A DNA stretch of 64,000 nt from Ariolimax columbianus (GCA_036924085.1 JAVGWX010000012.1:27880901-27944900), one strand, 5' to 3'. Positions 23,300 to 34,905 are shown, numbered from the stretch's first letter. The notes: generated from the sequence alone by a model not told the origin. Numbers and translations: made by a program.

Positions 23300-23757
23300 T
23301 TCCTCCCCTTCTGACTCCACTTCTGACTCCACTTCTCACTCCCCTTCTGACTCCACTTCTCACTCCCCTTCTGACTCCACTTCTCACTCCCCTTCTGACT
23401 CCACTTCTCACTCCCCTTCTGACTCCACTTCTCACTCCCCTTCTGACTCCACTTCTCACTCCCCTTCTGACTCCACTTCTCACTCCCCTTCTGACTCCAC
23501 TTCTCACTCCCCTTCTGACTCCACTTCTCACTCCCCTTCTGACTCCACTTCTCACTCCCCTTCTGACTCCACTTCTCACTCCCCTTCTGACTCCACTTCT
23601 CACTCCCCTTCTGACTCCACTTCTCACTCCCCTTCTGACCACTTCTCACTCCTTTTCTGACTCCACTTCTCACTCCCCTTCTGACTCCACTTCTCACTCC
23701 CCTTCTGACTCCATTTCTCACGCCCCTTCTGACTCCACTTCTCACTCCCCTTACTAT
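23300..23757. repeat. 24-bp tandem repeat, about 19 copies
   Basis: CCCCTTCTGACTCCACTTCTCACT... with CTGA at 23,347 and 23,371 (period 24). Each unit encodes the octapeptide LLTPLLTP on plus, and open Gly/Arg/Val/Ser frames on minus. All are by-products of repeat length. Confidence 0.95.
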
Positions 23758-24490
23758 GTTTGTTAGTTATTAGTCAGTCCTCTTCTACCGTGATGGGAGA
23801 TTAAGTCGTCTCTCCTGAGTCAGATGCATCGCGTCTGACGTCGTCCACCCGTGTCGCTGGAAAATCGTCTTTACTTTGTCTTCTCGACCGCCGATTCACT
23901 TTAAAGCCGGACTATTGAGCTATGTAAACTAACCGAGGAAGATGAATGGGGAACATTCTAATGTGAAGATTGAATCATCCTACCTTCTCTCTGGATATGT
24001 ATTCCACACACGGGATGGAACCCACCGACCCTTTTGTGAATATCTTCGTACATCAGTCTGTCTCTCCTGAAGACACCAGTGAACATTCGCAGAAATTTGA
24101 TTTCGCAAGTTGAGATTTTGTTCTATCGTGCCTCGGGCATAGCCCATGTTTGACTCTGGTAGCACATGCGTGTTAGGAAGATAATGTGAATTACTTGCTC
24201 TTTGTTGCAAGACTAATGTGAAGATGGTTGAACAGTGGCACCTGTTGATAAGTAGCACCTTCTGTTATGTGGCATCTGGTCTAGAAAATGCTGCCCAGTT
24301 ACATGATCTTCTGAGTCAGCTAAAGTCACGTTCTGAGTGCTTAAGTTAAGCGGCCTCTGCGTTCTACCAACGCTCAAATGTGTCGACCGACGTGCTGATA
24401 TGCAAACAATTCGTATAGAAGGTTACGTCCCACTGATTTTTTATTTTCTGCTCGTCAGTTCAGTTACGTATATCTATATATATCGATATA
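23758..24490. other. no recognisable gene
   Basis: A 92-codon minus-strand frame (24,258-23,980) has no recognisable family. Nothing else seen. Confidence 0.4.
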
Positions 24491-24492
24491 TA

Positions 24493-24524
24493 CAATACAA
24501 TACAATACAATACAATACAATACC
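24493..24524. repeat. (ATACA)n pentanucleotide microsatellite
   Basis: Six to seven copies of ACAAT/ATACA. Confidence 0.9.
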
Positions 24525-24894
24525 CTCGACTTCAGTCCGGCGGGTGGGCAGTATGCGAGGTAGCCAACAATTTCCTGTATGCAGTTCGATCTTTCGCCGT
24601 GTCGTACTATTTCAGACACAGGTTTCGCAGCAGACCATCTCGCCATCGTATCGGTCGGCGGCTGCGTGGTCTTGTATAATCAAATATATATACATATTTA
24701 CAGAGCGGTTATTTTATGCGGTGTAATGTCATGTCTATATTGACAGAGTGGAGTGAATCATGAGCTTTTATATCGTGAAAAGCATCTTATATCTATACCA
24801 TTTATGATATACTGTTACAGGATGAGAAGTAAATCTGCCTGAAATGCAGTGATTTCAGTTCGGCTTGCTGTAACATAGAAGGTCAAGGATGTCT

Positions 24895-25035
24895 CATAAT
24901 CGACTGTGTCAGTATCGGAGTGGTAGAGTATTGAATATTCATGGCAAAAACTCTGGATTCGATTCGCATTACCGAAACGCACTTGTCGCACCAGATGTAA
25001 ATTGGTTCCTGACATTTGTTAGGGAAGAAAAAGAA
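24895..25035 (+). mobile_element. tRNA-like SINE head
   Basis: Box A-like GGAGTGGTAGAGT and box B-like TGGATTCGATTCGC are 35-40 bp apart, followed by CAGATGTAAATTGGTTCC, similar to the SINE body at 11.87 kb. Too decayed for a tRNA fold. Confidence 0.6.
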
Positions 25036-25137
25036 ATCAAGAATAGAAATCTGATGAAAAAAAATGCATTTTAACCGTTCATTTATTGCATTCATAATTG
25101 GCGTTGAGTATTGCTACAGTCCGTAATATTTGCATCC

Positions 25138-25330
25138 GTCGCTTTAGCGAGGAGGTAAGGCACACGCATTTCAAGAAACCAAACATCGAAACGATGGATG
25201 TTCGAATCCAGCAAGTTTCAAGCGTTCTCAAGACTCAAATGAGATTAAATCAGGCGCCTAGTCCTATCTGATGTGTGCGATTAACTCGGATATCCCATTT
25301 AGTCACTGCGCAGGTAAAATATCACTTAGC
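25138..25330 (+). mobile_element. tRNA-like SINE head, second copy
   Basis: Box A-like TTTAGCGAGGAGGTAAGGC and box B-like GATGTTCGAATCCAGC, followed by a non-tRNA body. A different subfamily from the copy at 24.9 kb. Confidence 0.6.
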
Positions 25331-26888
25331 AGTTGAAAGAATAAAGAAGAAAAGAGGGATGTTATCCGCTGTTCGTGAAAAAATTCAGAAGGTAACGAAT
25401 TTCTTACTCAATAGTGGCCCGCATGAAGACTAAAAGGAAATGGCTCCCTCCTCATGCAAGACACAACCTCCCATTCACCTGTTTTTCTGAACACTCGATT
25501 GCTCGAATATACTAATGGACCTCTACACTCAAAGACGCAGAAGAGAAATGACAAAATAGAAGAATATCCGTTACGGCTTTCATTCTTTTAATCAAACACC
25601 AGACGGAATATTCTAATTATGTAATAAACAATGTATCCTTAGACTTCCGGTGATGAGATAATATAGTGCTTGAAATAATATAGCCACAGCACGTATATTC
25701 CACGGTCCACTAACGGTATAAGAATTGATGCAACACCGGGTCACGAAAAGTTATATTCACTCTAAAGAACTTAAATAACCGTATTGGTAGAAATTCCACA
25801 TTTGAAAGTCACCTTGAGTTTCTAATTTTTCGTTTACTTTGTCCCCTTTCATATTTTAAAATGTTATTTTAACAATTTTTTAAACATTATTTTTTTTAAA
25901 ACGACAGTTGAATCTTAAGTTTCAAGTGGACTTGCAGCTTGGCGCAACATACTAGCGAGAGTAAACAAGCAGCCATCATATTTGTTCATAAAGAAAATAA
26001 AGCCATAGTGAGGTTACGAATTTCTTTTAATCCTTCTCAGAATACGTGTTTATCATGGATAACTTTCACATTTTTTTCCACGTATGTAACCGTTGCAATA
26101 TCGTTGTAAATATTCTCAACCGGCCTAGTCTTGTTGGTTGATTGTTGGTTTTTTTTATGGTTTACTATCCGATAGCAAAACGCTCAAGTATATCCATTGG
26201 TAAATGGTTACAGGACTTTCAGTTAATGAAAACGAAGTTATGTTTTTCTATCGGGAGTAAAAAAAAACAGTACCTTTACACTGCGTGGCGACTGCGGGGA
26301 CACGGAGAATTTATTAACGTCTGGTCAAGCTAAACATACTGACCAGAACCCCCACCTCACTTCCACGAAGGTGTCCCTGAAAACGGGCTAATTTCATGGC
26401 AGCCTGGTTAACCAAGTGGATCGACGTACACCCCCCCCCCCCCCCCGATGAGCAACACACTGATGAAGCCAAGCATATCACAATCACATTGAAGACTCCT
26501 ATCCACCTTCATCAGCACGCAGGGGATGTGGGGAAAGCTACTGCAACCCGTCTTTCTCAGGCCTCACAAAAAGAGTAAATTATGCTCATTCTGGGCATTT
26601 AACAACAACAACAACAACATAAATGAGAATAAAGCCCTCATGATAATGTTGATAAAATAAAGAAAGGAAAGAGGAAAAATGATCCAACCGAGGAAAGAAA
26701 TGTTAAGCGAAGAAGCATGGAGATATTTTTCAGTGTCCGTGAAGTGACCTTATATACAACCTAATCAAAATATCACACATTAGCAGCTCGCTCTCTGCCG
26801 ACATTGATGGTGTCACCGGAAAGTAATAAATAAAACCAGGTGTGTCAGCCACGTTTTCTGTACTTGGCTTGATGAGTTCCATGAAGAT
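25331..26888. other. no recognisable gene
   Basis: AT-rich. An inverted repeat TCTGGTCA...TGACCAGA lies at about 26,321-26,348 and a C homopolymer at about 26,431-26,450. No coding homology. Confidence 0.45.
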
Positions 26889-27030
26889 ATGTTTCCATAT
26901 TTGTGTTTTCAAAGCTCGTACTTAGTCTTTCAATTTCCATGTTTGTGTTTTCCAAGTTCGTACTTAGTCTTTCAATTTCCATGTTTGTGTTTTCCAAGCT
27001 CGTACTTCGTCTTTCAATTTCCATGTGGGT
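26889..27030. repeat. 42-bp tandem repeat, three copies
   Basis: TTTCCATGTTTGTGTTTTCC and AAGCTCGTACTTAGTCTTTCAA recur at 42-bp spacing (26,892, 26,934, 26,976). Confidence 0.9.
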
Positions 27031-27300
27031 TTGCTGTGGATCTGCTTTCGTTTAAGGAAGTACTTAAAAATGTGTGTCTGGGTGTTTATTGATATAGTGC
27101 AATGTAAATACGTATAAGCAGGCTCACTACTATGACGAACACAGTGGCGATTCCACCTCGTTGACAAGGCTGATGTAAAACATTCAACTTTCTAAAGCAC
27201 GGCGAGGAAGTGTAGTGGTGTTTTAGACTCTGGCATTATCGTTTGCTTCTTAGAGACAATAAAAAACCAGGTAACACATCCCAACCAAACACACATTAGT

Positions 27301-27722
27301 ATGTATCGTTCATCGCTCAAAGTTCAGCAGTCTGATAGTGGTTATCGGTCATCGTTCAACGTTCAAAAGTCTGATAATGGTTATCGTTCATCGTTCAAAG
27401 TTGAAGAGTCTGGCTGTTATCGCTCATCGCTCAACGTTCAACAGTCTGATAGTGGTTATCGTTCATCGCTCAACGTTCAACAGTCTGATAGTGGTTATCG
27501 TTCATCGCTCAACGTTCAAGAGTCTGATAGTGGTTATCGCTCATCGCTCAACGTTCAAGAGTCTGGCTGTTATCGGTCATCGCTCAACGTTCAGCAGTCT
27601 GGTGGCGGTTGTCGTTCTTCGCTCAACGTTCAAAAGTCTGATAATGGTTATCGTTCATCGCTCAGCGTTCAAAAGTCTAGTGGTTATCGTTCAACGCCCA
27701 CCAGTCCGGTGGCTAGCTTTGT
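27301..27722. repeat. 39-bp tandem repeat whose indels keep frame
   Basis: About eleven units. The plus-strand frame 27,301-27,747 (148 codons, ATG at 27,301) repeats a 13-residue unit like YRSSLNVQQSDSG. Shorter units are 36 bp, so every length change is a multiple of three. A second forward frame (27,338-27,724) is also open. I see no signal peptide, homology or splice context, so I treat it as a minisatellite. The frame-preserving indels leave a small chance of a repetitive protein. Confidence 0.8.
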
Positions 27723-27747
27723 AAATAGCCAATTCCAGGTGGTATAA

Positions 27748-28140
27748 CCCATTACTCTGAGAAAACCTAAAACCTAACACAATATTTCAGACTTGTCAAT
27801 TTCTCCATTCCTCCAGTGTCCTGCTCTGAGACTACACTTACATTTTTGCTGTTGGGAATTCGTGTTAAATATTCAGCCTGCTTTAAGTTTATTGCATTTT
27901 TATTTCTCGTAGAAATTAATGGTAAAACGGGCATGACCTGTCGTTCTGATGTTGACACACTGTCAGATCGTCAAGGCACTTGTCTCACATTCACGTTAAA
28001 GCCTATACCTCTTGCGTGCGCCATGACCAGCGGTTAATGACAACCTATTTATTCAATAACTGTCAGTCTATTGAACATTCCAGAACGTCAGACACTAGTT
28101 GTTTTACCGAATGTCTTGGCATGCGAACGTCTGAATAGCA
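27748..28140. other. no recognisable gene
   Basis: Short open frames on both strands without a recognisable family. Confidence 0.4.
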
Positions 28141-28625
28141 GTGTGCTAGAGTGCTCGCTTATAACGGCAAAGGTCCTGGTTTCTTCTTCTTCTCTGTACA
28201 CTGTCTGACGTCGACTTGAATGTGTTCAAAGAAAGCACCAGTCATTCTGAGGCTGTCGACACTGTCATATACCATGTCTAGTGTTGCCACTGGTGATGGC
28301 CACGTGTGCTTTCTCTGGTCCTCGTATGTCGGATAATTGTGCAGCAGATGTTCAGGAGTCATTTTCTCAGTACCACGTATCTTAAGTTTATTCAATTGAT
28401 GGTACCTCAGTAAGTTGTGGCCTGTACGGGGTCTGAAGACCACCACTTGCTCTCTTCTGTTTAACTGGTAATAAGCATCATTTCCTGTTCAGCCAGTATG
28501 CACTGTATCCAATTTTTCAATATATCTGGCCCTAATAAACATTTTGGACTCTTTGTAAGTCACACTTGATTCTGGTGTACTGGGTTCGATCTCCGTTTTC
28601 GAAATTCTTTAGTTGACTAAGTTGT
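28141..28625 (+). mobile_element. tRNA-like SINE head split by a LINE
   Basis: GTGTGCTAGAGTGCTCGC (box A-like) at 28,141 and GGGTTCGATCTCC (box B-like) at 28,582 are the two halves of one head. They are separated by the antisense LINE fragment at 28,177-28,576. GTCCTGG on the left and GTACTGG on the right may be a mutated target-site duplication. Confidence 0.55.
28177..28576 (-). pseudogene. I-group LINE (family A) 3' fragment, antisense
   Basis: The minus-strand frame 28,446-28,159 reads VVFRPRTGHNLLRYHQLNKLK then an EHLLHNYPTYEDQR block (each shortened here), the conserved region between RNase H and the element's C-terminus. The tail is TTCTTCTTCT on the plus strand, i.e. (GAA)n in sense. 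The zinc-knuckle cysteines are lost. Premature ends show it is dead. Confidence 0.9.
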
Positions 28626-28777
28626 AACCTGGCTTCTGTTACTGAAGGAATGACAGCGAGGAAGACAATTGATAACTACGCTTTATATAGAAACTTACAC
28701 TGTCACTTCTCCTGTATCGTTAGGAGAAATTATTTTTGAGCTTTCATTCATCAAACTGAAAAGGCTACTCCACACTG

Positions 28778-28850
28778 TGCTCTCTCTCGCTCTCTCTCTC
28801 TCTCTTTATCTCTCTCTCTTTCTCTCTCTCTCTCTCTACCTTTCTCTCGG
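28778..28850. repeat. (CT)n microsatellite
   Basis: Pyrimidine-rich CTCTCT/CTCTTT run. Confidence 0.9.
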
Positions 28851-30214
28851 AGTCACTCCTCTTCTACACCTGGAGGCGTAGAGGTCCTTATGTACACATT
28901 TGAAATCAAGTGTGCAGACAAACAGCTGATTGACCTATTCTATTTTTGCATAATAGAGGGGATACTTCCTCTTAGCTTTGATGTAGAACACGTTTGGATA
29001 GGAATTGTGTTATCTTTATAACTTCTGCAACAGACAGTGACTAATAGTCTTTTTTTTTCCTTGTTCCACTGACAATGGTTCATTTACGTGCATAACGTGT
29101 TAACAGGACCTTCGCGAGTATTTTATCTACTTCCGATAGAATAAGCCAACAATCCCACCTTCATTGACAAGCGCATGAAACTTGCGGGATCCGTTTCTCG
29201 CTTTCGTTTGCTAGTTTATTGAAAGTTGGGGGTCTTACCTCTAGCTATTGGAACCCCCTTGAAGGCGAGAGCCTTACCTCTCACCGACATGTGATACCGA
29301 ACTAAACAAGTTCTCTGTGTCGGGAGCATCAGAACATAAAGAACATGTAGCCATGAACGTTGATTGTTCTTTACTTCCATGCTAGCACTGATTTTTCAAT
29401 ATGGCTTTCATTTTAAATATACACCCTTTAGATTATCTTTATGAAATGAATTCATCCTAATTGTATTTATAGAGAAAATAATAACGCCATTGTGATTTTA
29501 CAAGCATACTGGTGGGAGAGATATTTAGACAGATATAGAGAAATAGTCAGAAATAGATAGAGAACAAGAGAAGGGAAGAAAGAAAGACAGAAATAGAAAC
29601 GGAGATATAGACAAAGAGAACAGAGAGGCAGAGACACAGAAAGAGACAGAGAGAGAGACAAATCAAGTTCGTGCAAGATGCTAGCAATTTTATTAGATAA
29701 AATGTATAATTACAGCAGCCAAAGCGGCTTAAGCTTTCGTAGTACTTTGACACGGGTATCTTGTAAGTTATGACCTTATGCTTCAGATGGAGCTGAAAGA
29801 ATAGAAGTAATCCACTCCATCTTCATGCCCATTGCGTAGAACCCTTAGTTGTCTTTTACAACATGTCTGACAGGTAAGCCCACGTTGATCACTTACATAC
29901 CGCTACTGTTTAGTGTTACATCGCATGTTTTGTAATCATGTACTTGCAAAGGGACCTGTGTAGTTTCTCATTTCTGTACCAAGACAGTAACGTTGGTTGT
30001 TGTACGTCTTTACTGATTGGATTTATGTTATACCATAAATCCACAAGTTACATTGTTTTCCTCGTGTATTGTTATAGGTGCGAAGTAATAGCAAATCATT
30101 TTTAATTTTCATTAATGATAAAGCTATTGTATTTTGTGTCTTGATATTACTCCGCGCAGGAAGTAGTTCCCAACAATATTTCTGATGTCATCATTGCCCA
30201 TTATGTCTATCCTT
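28851..30214. other. no recognisable gene; purine-rich stretch
   Basis: AGAGA/GAAAGACAGA purine-rich sequence at 29,515-29,665. The remainder shows no homology on either strand. Confidence 0.45.
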
Positions 30215-30296
30215 CTTCTTCTTCTCCTTCTTCTTCTTCTTCTTCACTTGATCACGTGGTATTGTGGCCGACCAATGTCAAACAAATGGTGATTAC

Positions 30297-30360
<64 letters not shown>
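30215..30360. repeat. (TTC)n then (AT)n microsatellites
   Basis: TTCTTCTTC at 30,211-30,245 and an (AT)n run at 30,299-30,362. Confidence 0.9.
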
Positions 30361-30362
<2 letters not shown>

Positions 30363-30640
30363 ATATAATTACGACTACGTGAAATGCCGGTTAAATTAAC
30401 ACGATGACGTACTAATACCATGCACAGCTCTCCGCAGCCAAATGCTCAGAATATATTGTCTTATACTTTCCTCTCCTAAATTGTAAAATGGCCAATGAAC
30501 ATGTAATCTCATAGCAATGCTGTCAGGGATGAAGAGTCTTCATTGCACTGGACCTTAGCTTGTTTATGACGTGGGGTAACCAGTTACTTTCCTCTATGCC
30601 TTTACTTCACTAACAGTAAACCAAAAATCGTTTACTGCTG
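30361..30640. other. no recognisable gene
   Basis: Nothing recognised. Confidence 0.4.
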
Positions 30641-30722
30641 GATCAACTGGAGCGTGTCCATAAAAAGGATTGAACCCGGTATGTTTACAGTAAGAATCCA
30701 ATCGCTCTAGCAGTCTGAAGCT
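30641..30722 (-). mobile_element. tRNA-like SINE head, antisense
   Basis: On minus: GCTAGAGCGATTGGATTC (box A-like) and CCGGGTTCAATCC (box B-like), separated by about 20 bp. Confidence 0.6.
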
Positions 30723-30792
30723 CAGAAGCTCTCTCCTATATTGAGCTCAAAGCTCAACAATTTTAGTTTCTGCAAGTATATACGGTACGTTT

Positions 30793-30902
<110 letters not shown>

Positions 30903-30920
30903 CAGATCCCATATTACAAA

Positions 30921-31405
30921 ATAGTTTTAGTACAGTGGGTTCCATATAGCTGTAACATTCAATACAACGAGGAGGCAGACAGACCGGCGAAAGAAGGTGG
31001 AAGGTTACCACAACCAGATTCAAGTGTGACTTACGAAGAGTTCGAAAGGTTTATTAGGGTCAGATGCATGGAAAATGGGGAACAGAGTGTTCTGGCTACA
31101 CAAACAATGATGCTTATTACCAGATGAGAAGACAAGGGCAGGCGGTGGTCTTCAGGCTCCGCACAGGCCACAACAGAATGAGGTACCATGTATTCAATAA
31201 ACTGAAGATAGGTGCTACTGATAAAATTACCCTTGAACATCTGCTGCACAATTCCCCGACATACGAGGACCAGAGAAAGCACAAGTGGCCACCACCAGTG
31301 ATAATACTAGACAAGCTCGATGGCAATGTCAACAGTCTAATGATGATCACTGTTTTCTTTGAACAAATTCAAGTCGACGTCTGATAGCGTACGAAGAAGA
31401 AAGAG
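30921..31405 (+). pseudogene. I-group LINE (family A), 5'-truncated, with 10-bp target-site duplication
   Basis: Flanked by ATATTACAAA at 30,911-30,920 and 31,406-31,415. Starts inside RNase H (VLVQWVPYSCNIQ, with NEEADRPAKEG following) and ends in GAAGAAGAAAG. The frame breaks at about 31,075 and continues as VVFRLRTGHNRMRYHVFNKL. The zinc-knuckle CPC is lost (GATDKITLEHLLHNSP). It is dead but well enough kept to show target-primed insertion with a GAA tail. Confidence 0.92.
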
Positions 31406-31415
31406 ATATTACAAA

Positions 31416-32310
31416 CTTTAATTTTAAGGGTATTGAAACTCAAGTTCACACTACGAATGGCACCAACTAATTCATCTATCTTGGCAGCGGAACCCGACAT
31501 GTCCAGGCGGATCAGACTAGATGCATCTACTATGCACGACCTCTGCGACTCCGAAGCCTAGACTGTGCAGGAACACGACATGTCGAAACTGTAAGCATTC
31601 CACATGCGCAATCAGCGGCGTATCCTGGGCATTCGTTGGCATGACTACATCTGCAACGCTGAGGTCTGCTAAAACAGGCCTCCACCCAATCTCAGAAACA
31701 CACACTTGACCTCCACCGAGTTTCTTTGTCGGTCATGTCGTACGACTGGGCCAGGAAACTCCGACCCACAAGCCGTTCCTCGGGGCCAAAAGTCTTACCC
31801 TGACCAGATGGAGGCCCCAGAAGAGGTCGCCCCGAAAATTGTGGCTCCAGCAGATAGCAACCTTCGCTCTGGACGGGGCCTGAAACCACGTCCTTCTTCT
31901 TTTTCTTCGTATGCAGTCAGACAGTAACCATTATTTTTTAGAAAAAAGCGGCGGTCATCCTGAGGCTGTCGCCGCTGCCATAGAGCTTGTCTTGCAGTTC
32001 CACTGGTGATGGCCACATCTGCTCTCTCTGATCCTCGTATGTCGGGCAGTTCTGCAGCAGATGTTCAGCGGTCATTTTACCGGTACCGCACGGGCATTCG
32101 TCGGTACCACCTATCTTCAATTTGTTGAATAGGTGGTACCTCAGTCTATTGTGGCCAGTGCGAAGTCTGAAGACAACGACCTGCTCTCTTCGGTTCAACT
32201 GGTAATAGGCATCGTTTTTGGTGTAAAACCACGTCCATATCCAATGGGTCATGGATGTGGCCGACTGACGCAACCGGCCACAGACGGCCTAAGCGAACAT
32301 TATTATTATT
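31416..32310 (+). pseudogene. RTE-like LINE C-terminal region, split by an I-group insertion
   Basis: Plus-strand blocks: NGTN.FIYLGS at about 31,457; NQRRILGIRWHDYICNAEV at about 31,610; LFGHVVRLGQETPTHK frameshifted at 31,725; WRPQKRSPRKLWLQQIA at about 31,810. The last block is interrupted at 31,893 and resumes at 32,237 (WVMDVAD). The tail reads AAGCGAACATTATTATTATT. This is the thumb and C-terminal part of an RT, 5'-truncated and frameshifted. The same tail ends the element at 46.75-47.39 kb. Confidence 0.85.
31894..32225 (-). pseudogene. I-group LINE (family A), antisense, with 11-bp target-site duplication
   Basis: Flanked by AAACCACGTCC at 31,883-31,893 and 32,226-32,236, inserted in the RTE-like element. 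The minus frame reads KNDAYYQLNRREQVVVFRLR and DECPCGTGKMTAEHLLQNC, close to the copy at 43.18 kb, so the two are recent relatives. A TTC-rich tail lies on the left. RNase H is absent through 5' truncation. Confidence 0.95.
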
Positions 32311-32486
32311 ATTATTTATTTTAACTTGATCGTTGCCCGCTTGCGTGGATGTCCATTTCTCCAACGTCTCCATAACCTAGACAGCTGAAATTGTGTACAC
32401 AACCTCCCCTAGTACAACTCGATACTCTGTGGAAGTGTGGCTCTTGTAATCCCCAAAACAGAACAATCTTAGTATAAATAAAAGCG

Positions 32487-33187
32487 TGTACGAGAACAAT
32501 ATTAGAATGGTAGATAAGGAAAATGGCCTAGGGTTTATAATAAATCACACAGGTAAAGTGAGCGAGTAAGTCCAGGTAACAGTGAAAAGGACAAATGTTA
32601 TGTTGTGTATAATAAAAAGAAATATTAAACATAGGAGCAAGGAAGTGATAGTCAAACCGTATAAAGCATTAGTTAGACCTAGATTGGAGTACTGTGTACA
32701 GGTGCGGAGTACTACATGCTGGAAAGGATACTCAAAAACAAAAAAAGAAAAAAAAAGAGCGACAACGCTGATTGTGGGATTCTAGAATTACAGTTATGAG
32801 AAAGAGATTCAGACAAACCGGCCTAATGTCTTTGAAAAGAGAAGAATTAGAGGTGACAATCCAGGTTTATAATATAATTAGAAGAACGGATAGATTAGAC
32901 TATAACGATTTTTTTTCAAAATACAACCACCTACAAGAACAAGAGGGTATGTCTACAAATTAACTAAAGAAATGTCAAGATTAGATATTAGGAAATGTGT
33001 GTTTAGTCAGAGAGTAGTGAATGATTGGAATGCATTGCCACAGGAAGTAGTGGAGGCCGGGACAGTTAATACATTTAAGAATAGATTAGATACGCATAGC
33101 TTTTAGAGCAAGAAAATGCAAATGAATCTTGTTGTATACAGACTCTGCAGTCTTCTAAACCAGTATAAAGACGTTAAGTTAAGTTAA
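32487..33187 (+). pseudogene. CR1-like LINE 3' end
   Basis: Plus-strand fragments match the CR1-like copy at 36.9-39.7 kb: RNIKHRSKEVIVKPYKALVR then LEYCVQVR, followed by the C-terminal block about 32,860-33,110, and the shared 3' end CTTCTAAACCAGTATAAAGA with ACGTTAAGTTAAGTTAA. Internal deletions and stops throughout. Confidence 0.9.
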
Positions 33188-33440
33188 TTTGCACGTAGTT
33201 CTCTGCTGTAAATATTCACTTGTTTTTATTGGTATATTGTTGAACAGGATAGACAACCTGATGTCTTTTACTGTTAGTGTGTTTAATATGTACTCCAGAC
33301 AGACTGACAGGTTTATATGTGCTCTATGCTGAACTGCTTAAATACTACATATAAAAAGTTCACCAAATTAAAACACACAATTGACAACTTGGCAAATATT
33401 AACATTAACTTACTAAGACGTTGCCCTCAGTGACCCTCTG
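33188..33440. other. no recognisable gene
   Basis: AT-rich, nothing recognised. Confidence 0.4.
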
Positions 33441-34060
33441 TCGGCCCCATATGAGAAACAAAGTGAAGACATGACATACTGCACTCAAACCCATTTAGCA
33501 GATATACTAGAGAAAATAAACCATAGAGGTAAAGATAGTCCCAAAACAGACTGCCGGCTGGGATGAAGTGTTAGGGAATTAATTAAATTGTCGATATGGT
33601 ATCCTCACTGACAATGTGTCAGTTCTTTGAGATGAATAACGCGGAGGCATGATCCACTCAACCGCATTGGTTCCAGTACTATGAGGCGAATAAAAAGTTA
33701 TGGTCAAGCTGGTACCATAGCAGACACTGCCGGCTGGGATAGTGTTAGGGACTACATTAGCGTGACGGTATTGTCGACACTACCCGCTCCACAAGATGAA
33801 TAATGTTAAGGCCTGACAAACTCAACTTTATTTTATACCGGTTTTATGATGTAAATAAAAAGTTATGGTAAAGCTGGTGAAATCTTAGACACTTCATTAG
33901 CTTGCCAATAAAGTGTCCTCAGTGGCACACTGCTAGCTCCATGGGAGAAATAACGTGAAGGCATGACCCACTCAACCCCATTTGACGGTGCAAATAAAAA
34001 GTTACGGTACTGGTGATCAAGTGTAGACACTTTTTGCACTACGCCTCCCATATTTTCCCC
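33441..34060. repeat. degenerate ~160-180-bp tandem repeat, about four copies
   Basis: Blocks GCATGA(T/C)CCACTCAAC, AATAAAAAGTTATGGT and GACACTGCCGGCTGGGATAG recur in order with 10-25% divergence at about 33,460, 33,645, 33,815 and 33,957. Confidence 0.75.
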
Positions 34061-34170
34061 AATAATGCGGGTATACAATTACAACTGGGTTGACTGCTGA
34101 GATTGGACTAAACCTGGTGCATTGTCATAATAAAGCCAACGATTAGAAAGTCAAGAGAGCCAAGTGTGGA

Positions 34171-34529
34171 TTTTTCTTCTTCTTCTTCATTCTCAATCTC
34201 CCGCTACCAAACCCTGAAAGGGCTTAAGTAGCAGAATGTAGTCCAGAGAACGGAATGCGTTGTGTTGTAGCTTACAGCTTGACTGTGATATTTGCACCTT
34301 TCGTTCCAACACATCCGACTTCAGCAAGCATTTTTTGAGTACCAGGTTAGCATTCCCTCTTCGACCCCTTCTCCTTACCCAGTCTGCCCTGCTGCAGCCT
34401 GTTATCCAGGATCACCGCGTGGAGGTGTAGAAGGGTCTTGGCAGCTCTGGTTCGCTGGCCCTGACGCTAGCAGCCAGCTATGGGTCGCTGACCACTGCAG
34501 CTCATGCGCTGCTCAGCATCTTGGTCCCG
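34171..34529 (-). mobile_element. GAA-tailed SINE, antisense
   Basis: Near full-length copy of the ~340-bp family seen also at 47.55, 50.23, 54.80, 59.83 and 63.01 kb. The sense strand is minus: the head contains AGCTGCAGTGGTCAGCGAC, the middle GCTGAAGTCGGATG, and the end GAGATTGAGAATGAAGAAGA. A target-site duplication is not clear (GGATTTTT versus GGATATTT). Confidence 0.85.
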
Positions 34530-34534
34530 TGAGG

Positions 34535-34905
34535 ATATTTGAGAGCTACACCTGATATAATTTCGTTTAGTTGATAATAAAAGTCTAGTTTAGTTGTAGT
34601 TATAGTCAAATCAAAGCCGTTGCACGCGGTTTAACTCATAAGTGCTCTGTTCTCCCTACTTTTGGAGAATCTCGAGGACCACGTTATAGATTGAGTAGTT
34701 TTTTAACATAATTTGTAATGTTGCTCTTGCTACGGCTATTAAGCCTACTCTTTTCGATTTTAAAATGCAGAGGGATTTTTTACGTGCGCGACATGGCGCA
34801 CGGCCGTCTGATCTCTACTACCCAGAAATCCGGGTATTTAGGAACTACACCTGACATAAATTCGTTTGATTGATAACAGAGGTCATGAGGGCCAAAAGTT
34901 TGACC
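34535..34905. repeat. ~55-bp segment duplicated 305 bp apart
   Basis: TATTTGAGAGCTACACCTGA with TATAATTTCGTTTAGTTGAT at 34,538 recurs as TATTTAGGAACTACACCTGA with CATAAATTCGTTTGATTGAT at 34,842. Between the copies nothing was recognised. Confidence 0.7.

Noticed and set aside
22157..23757. CRISPR-like arrays in the 49-bp, hairpin and 24-bp repeats
   Set aside because: There are no unique spacers, repeats are contiguous, and no cas genes are present. The genome is eukaryotic.
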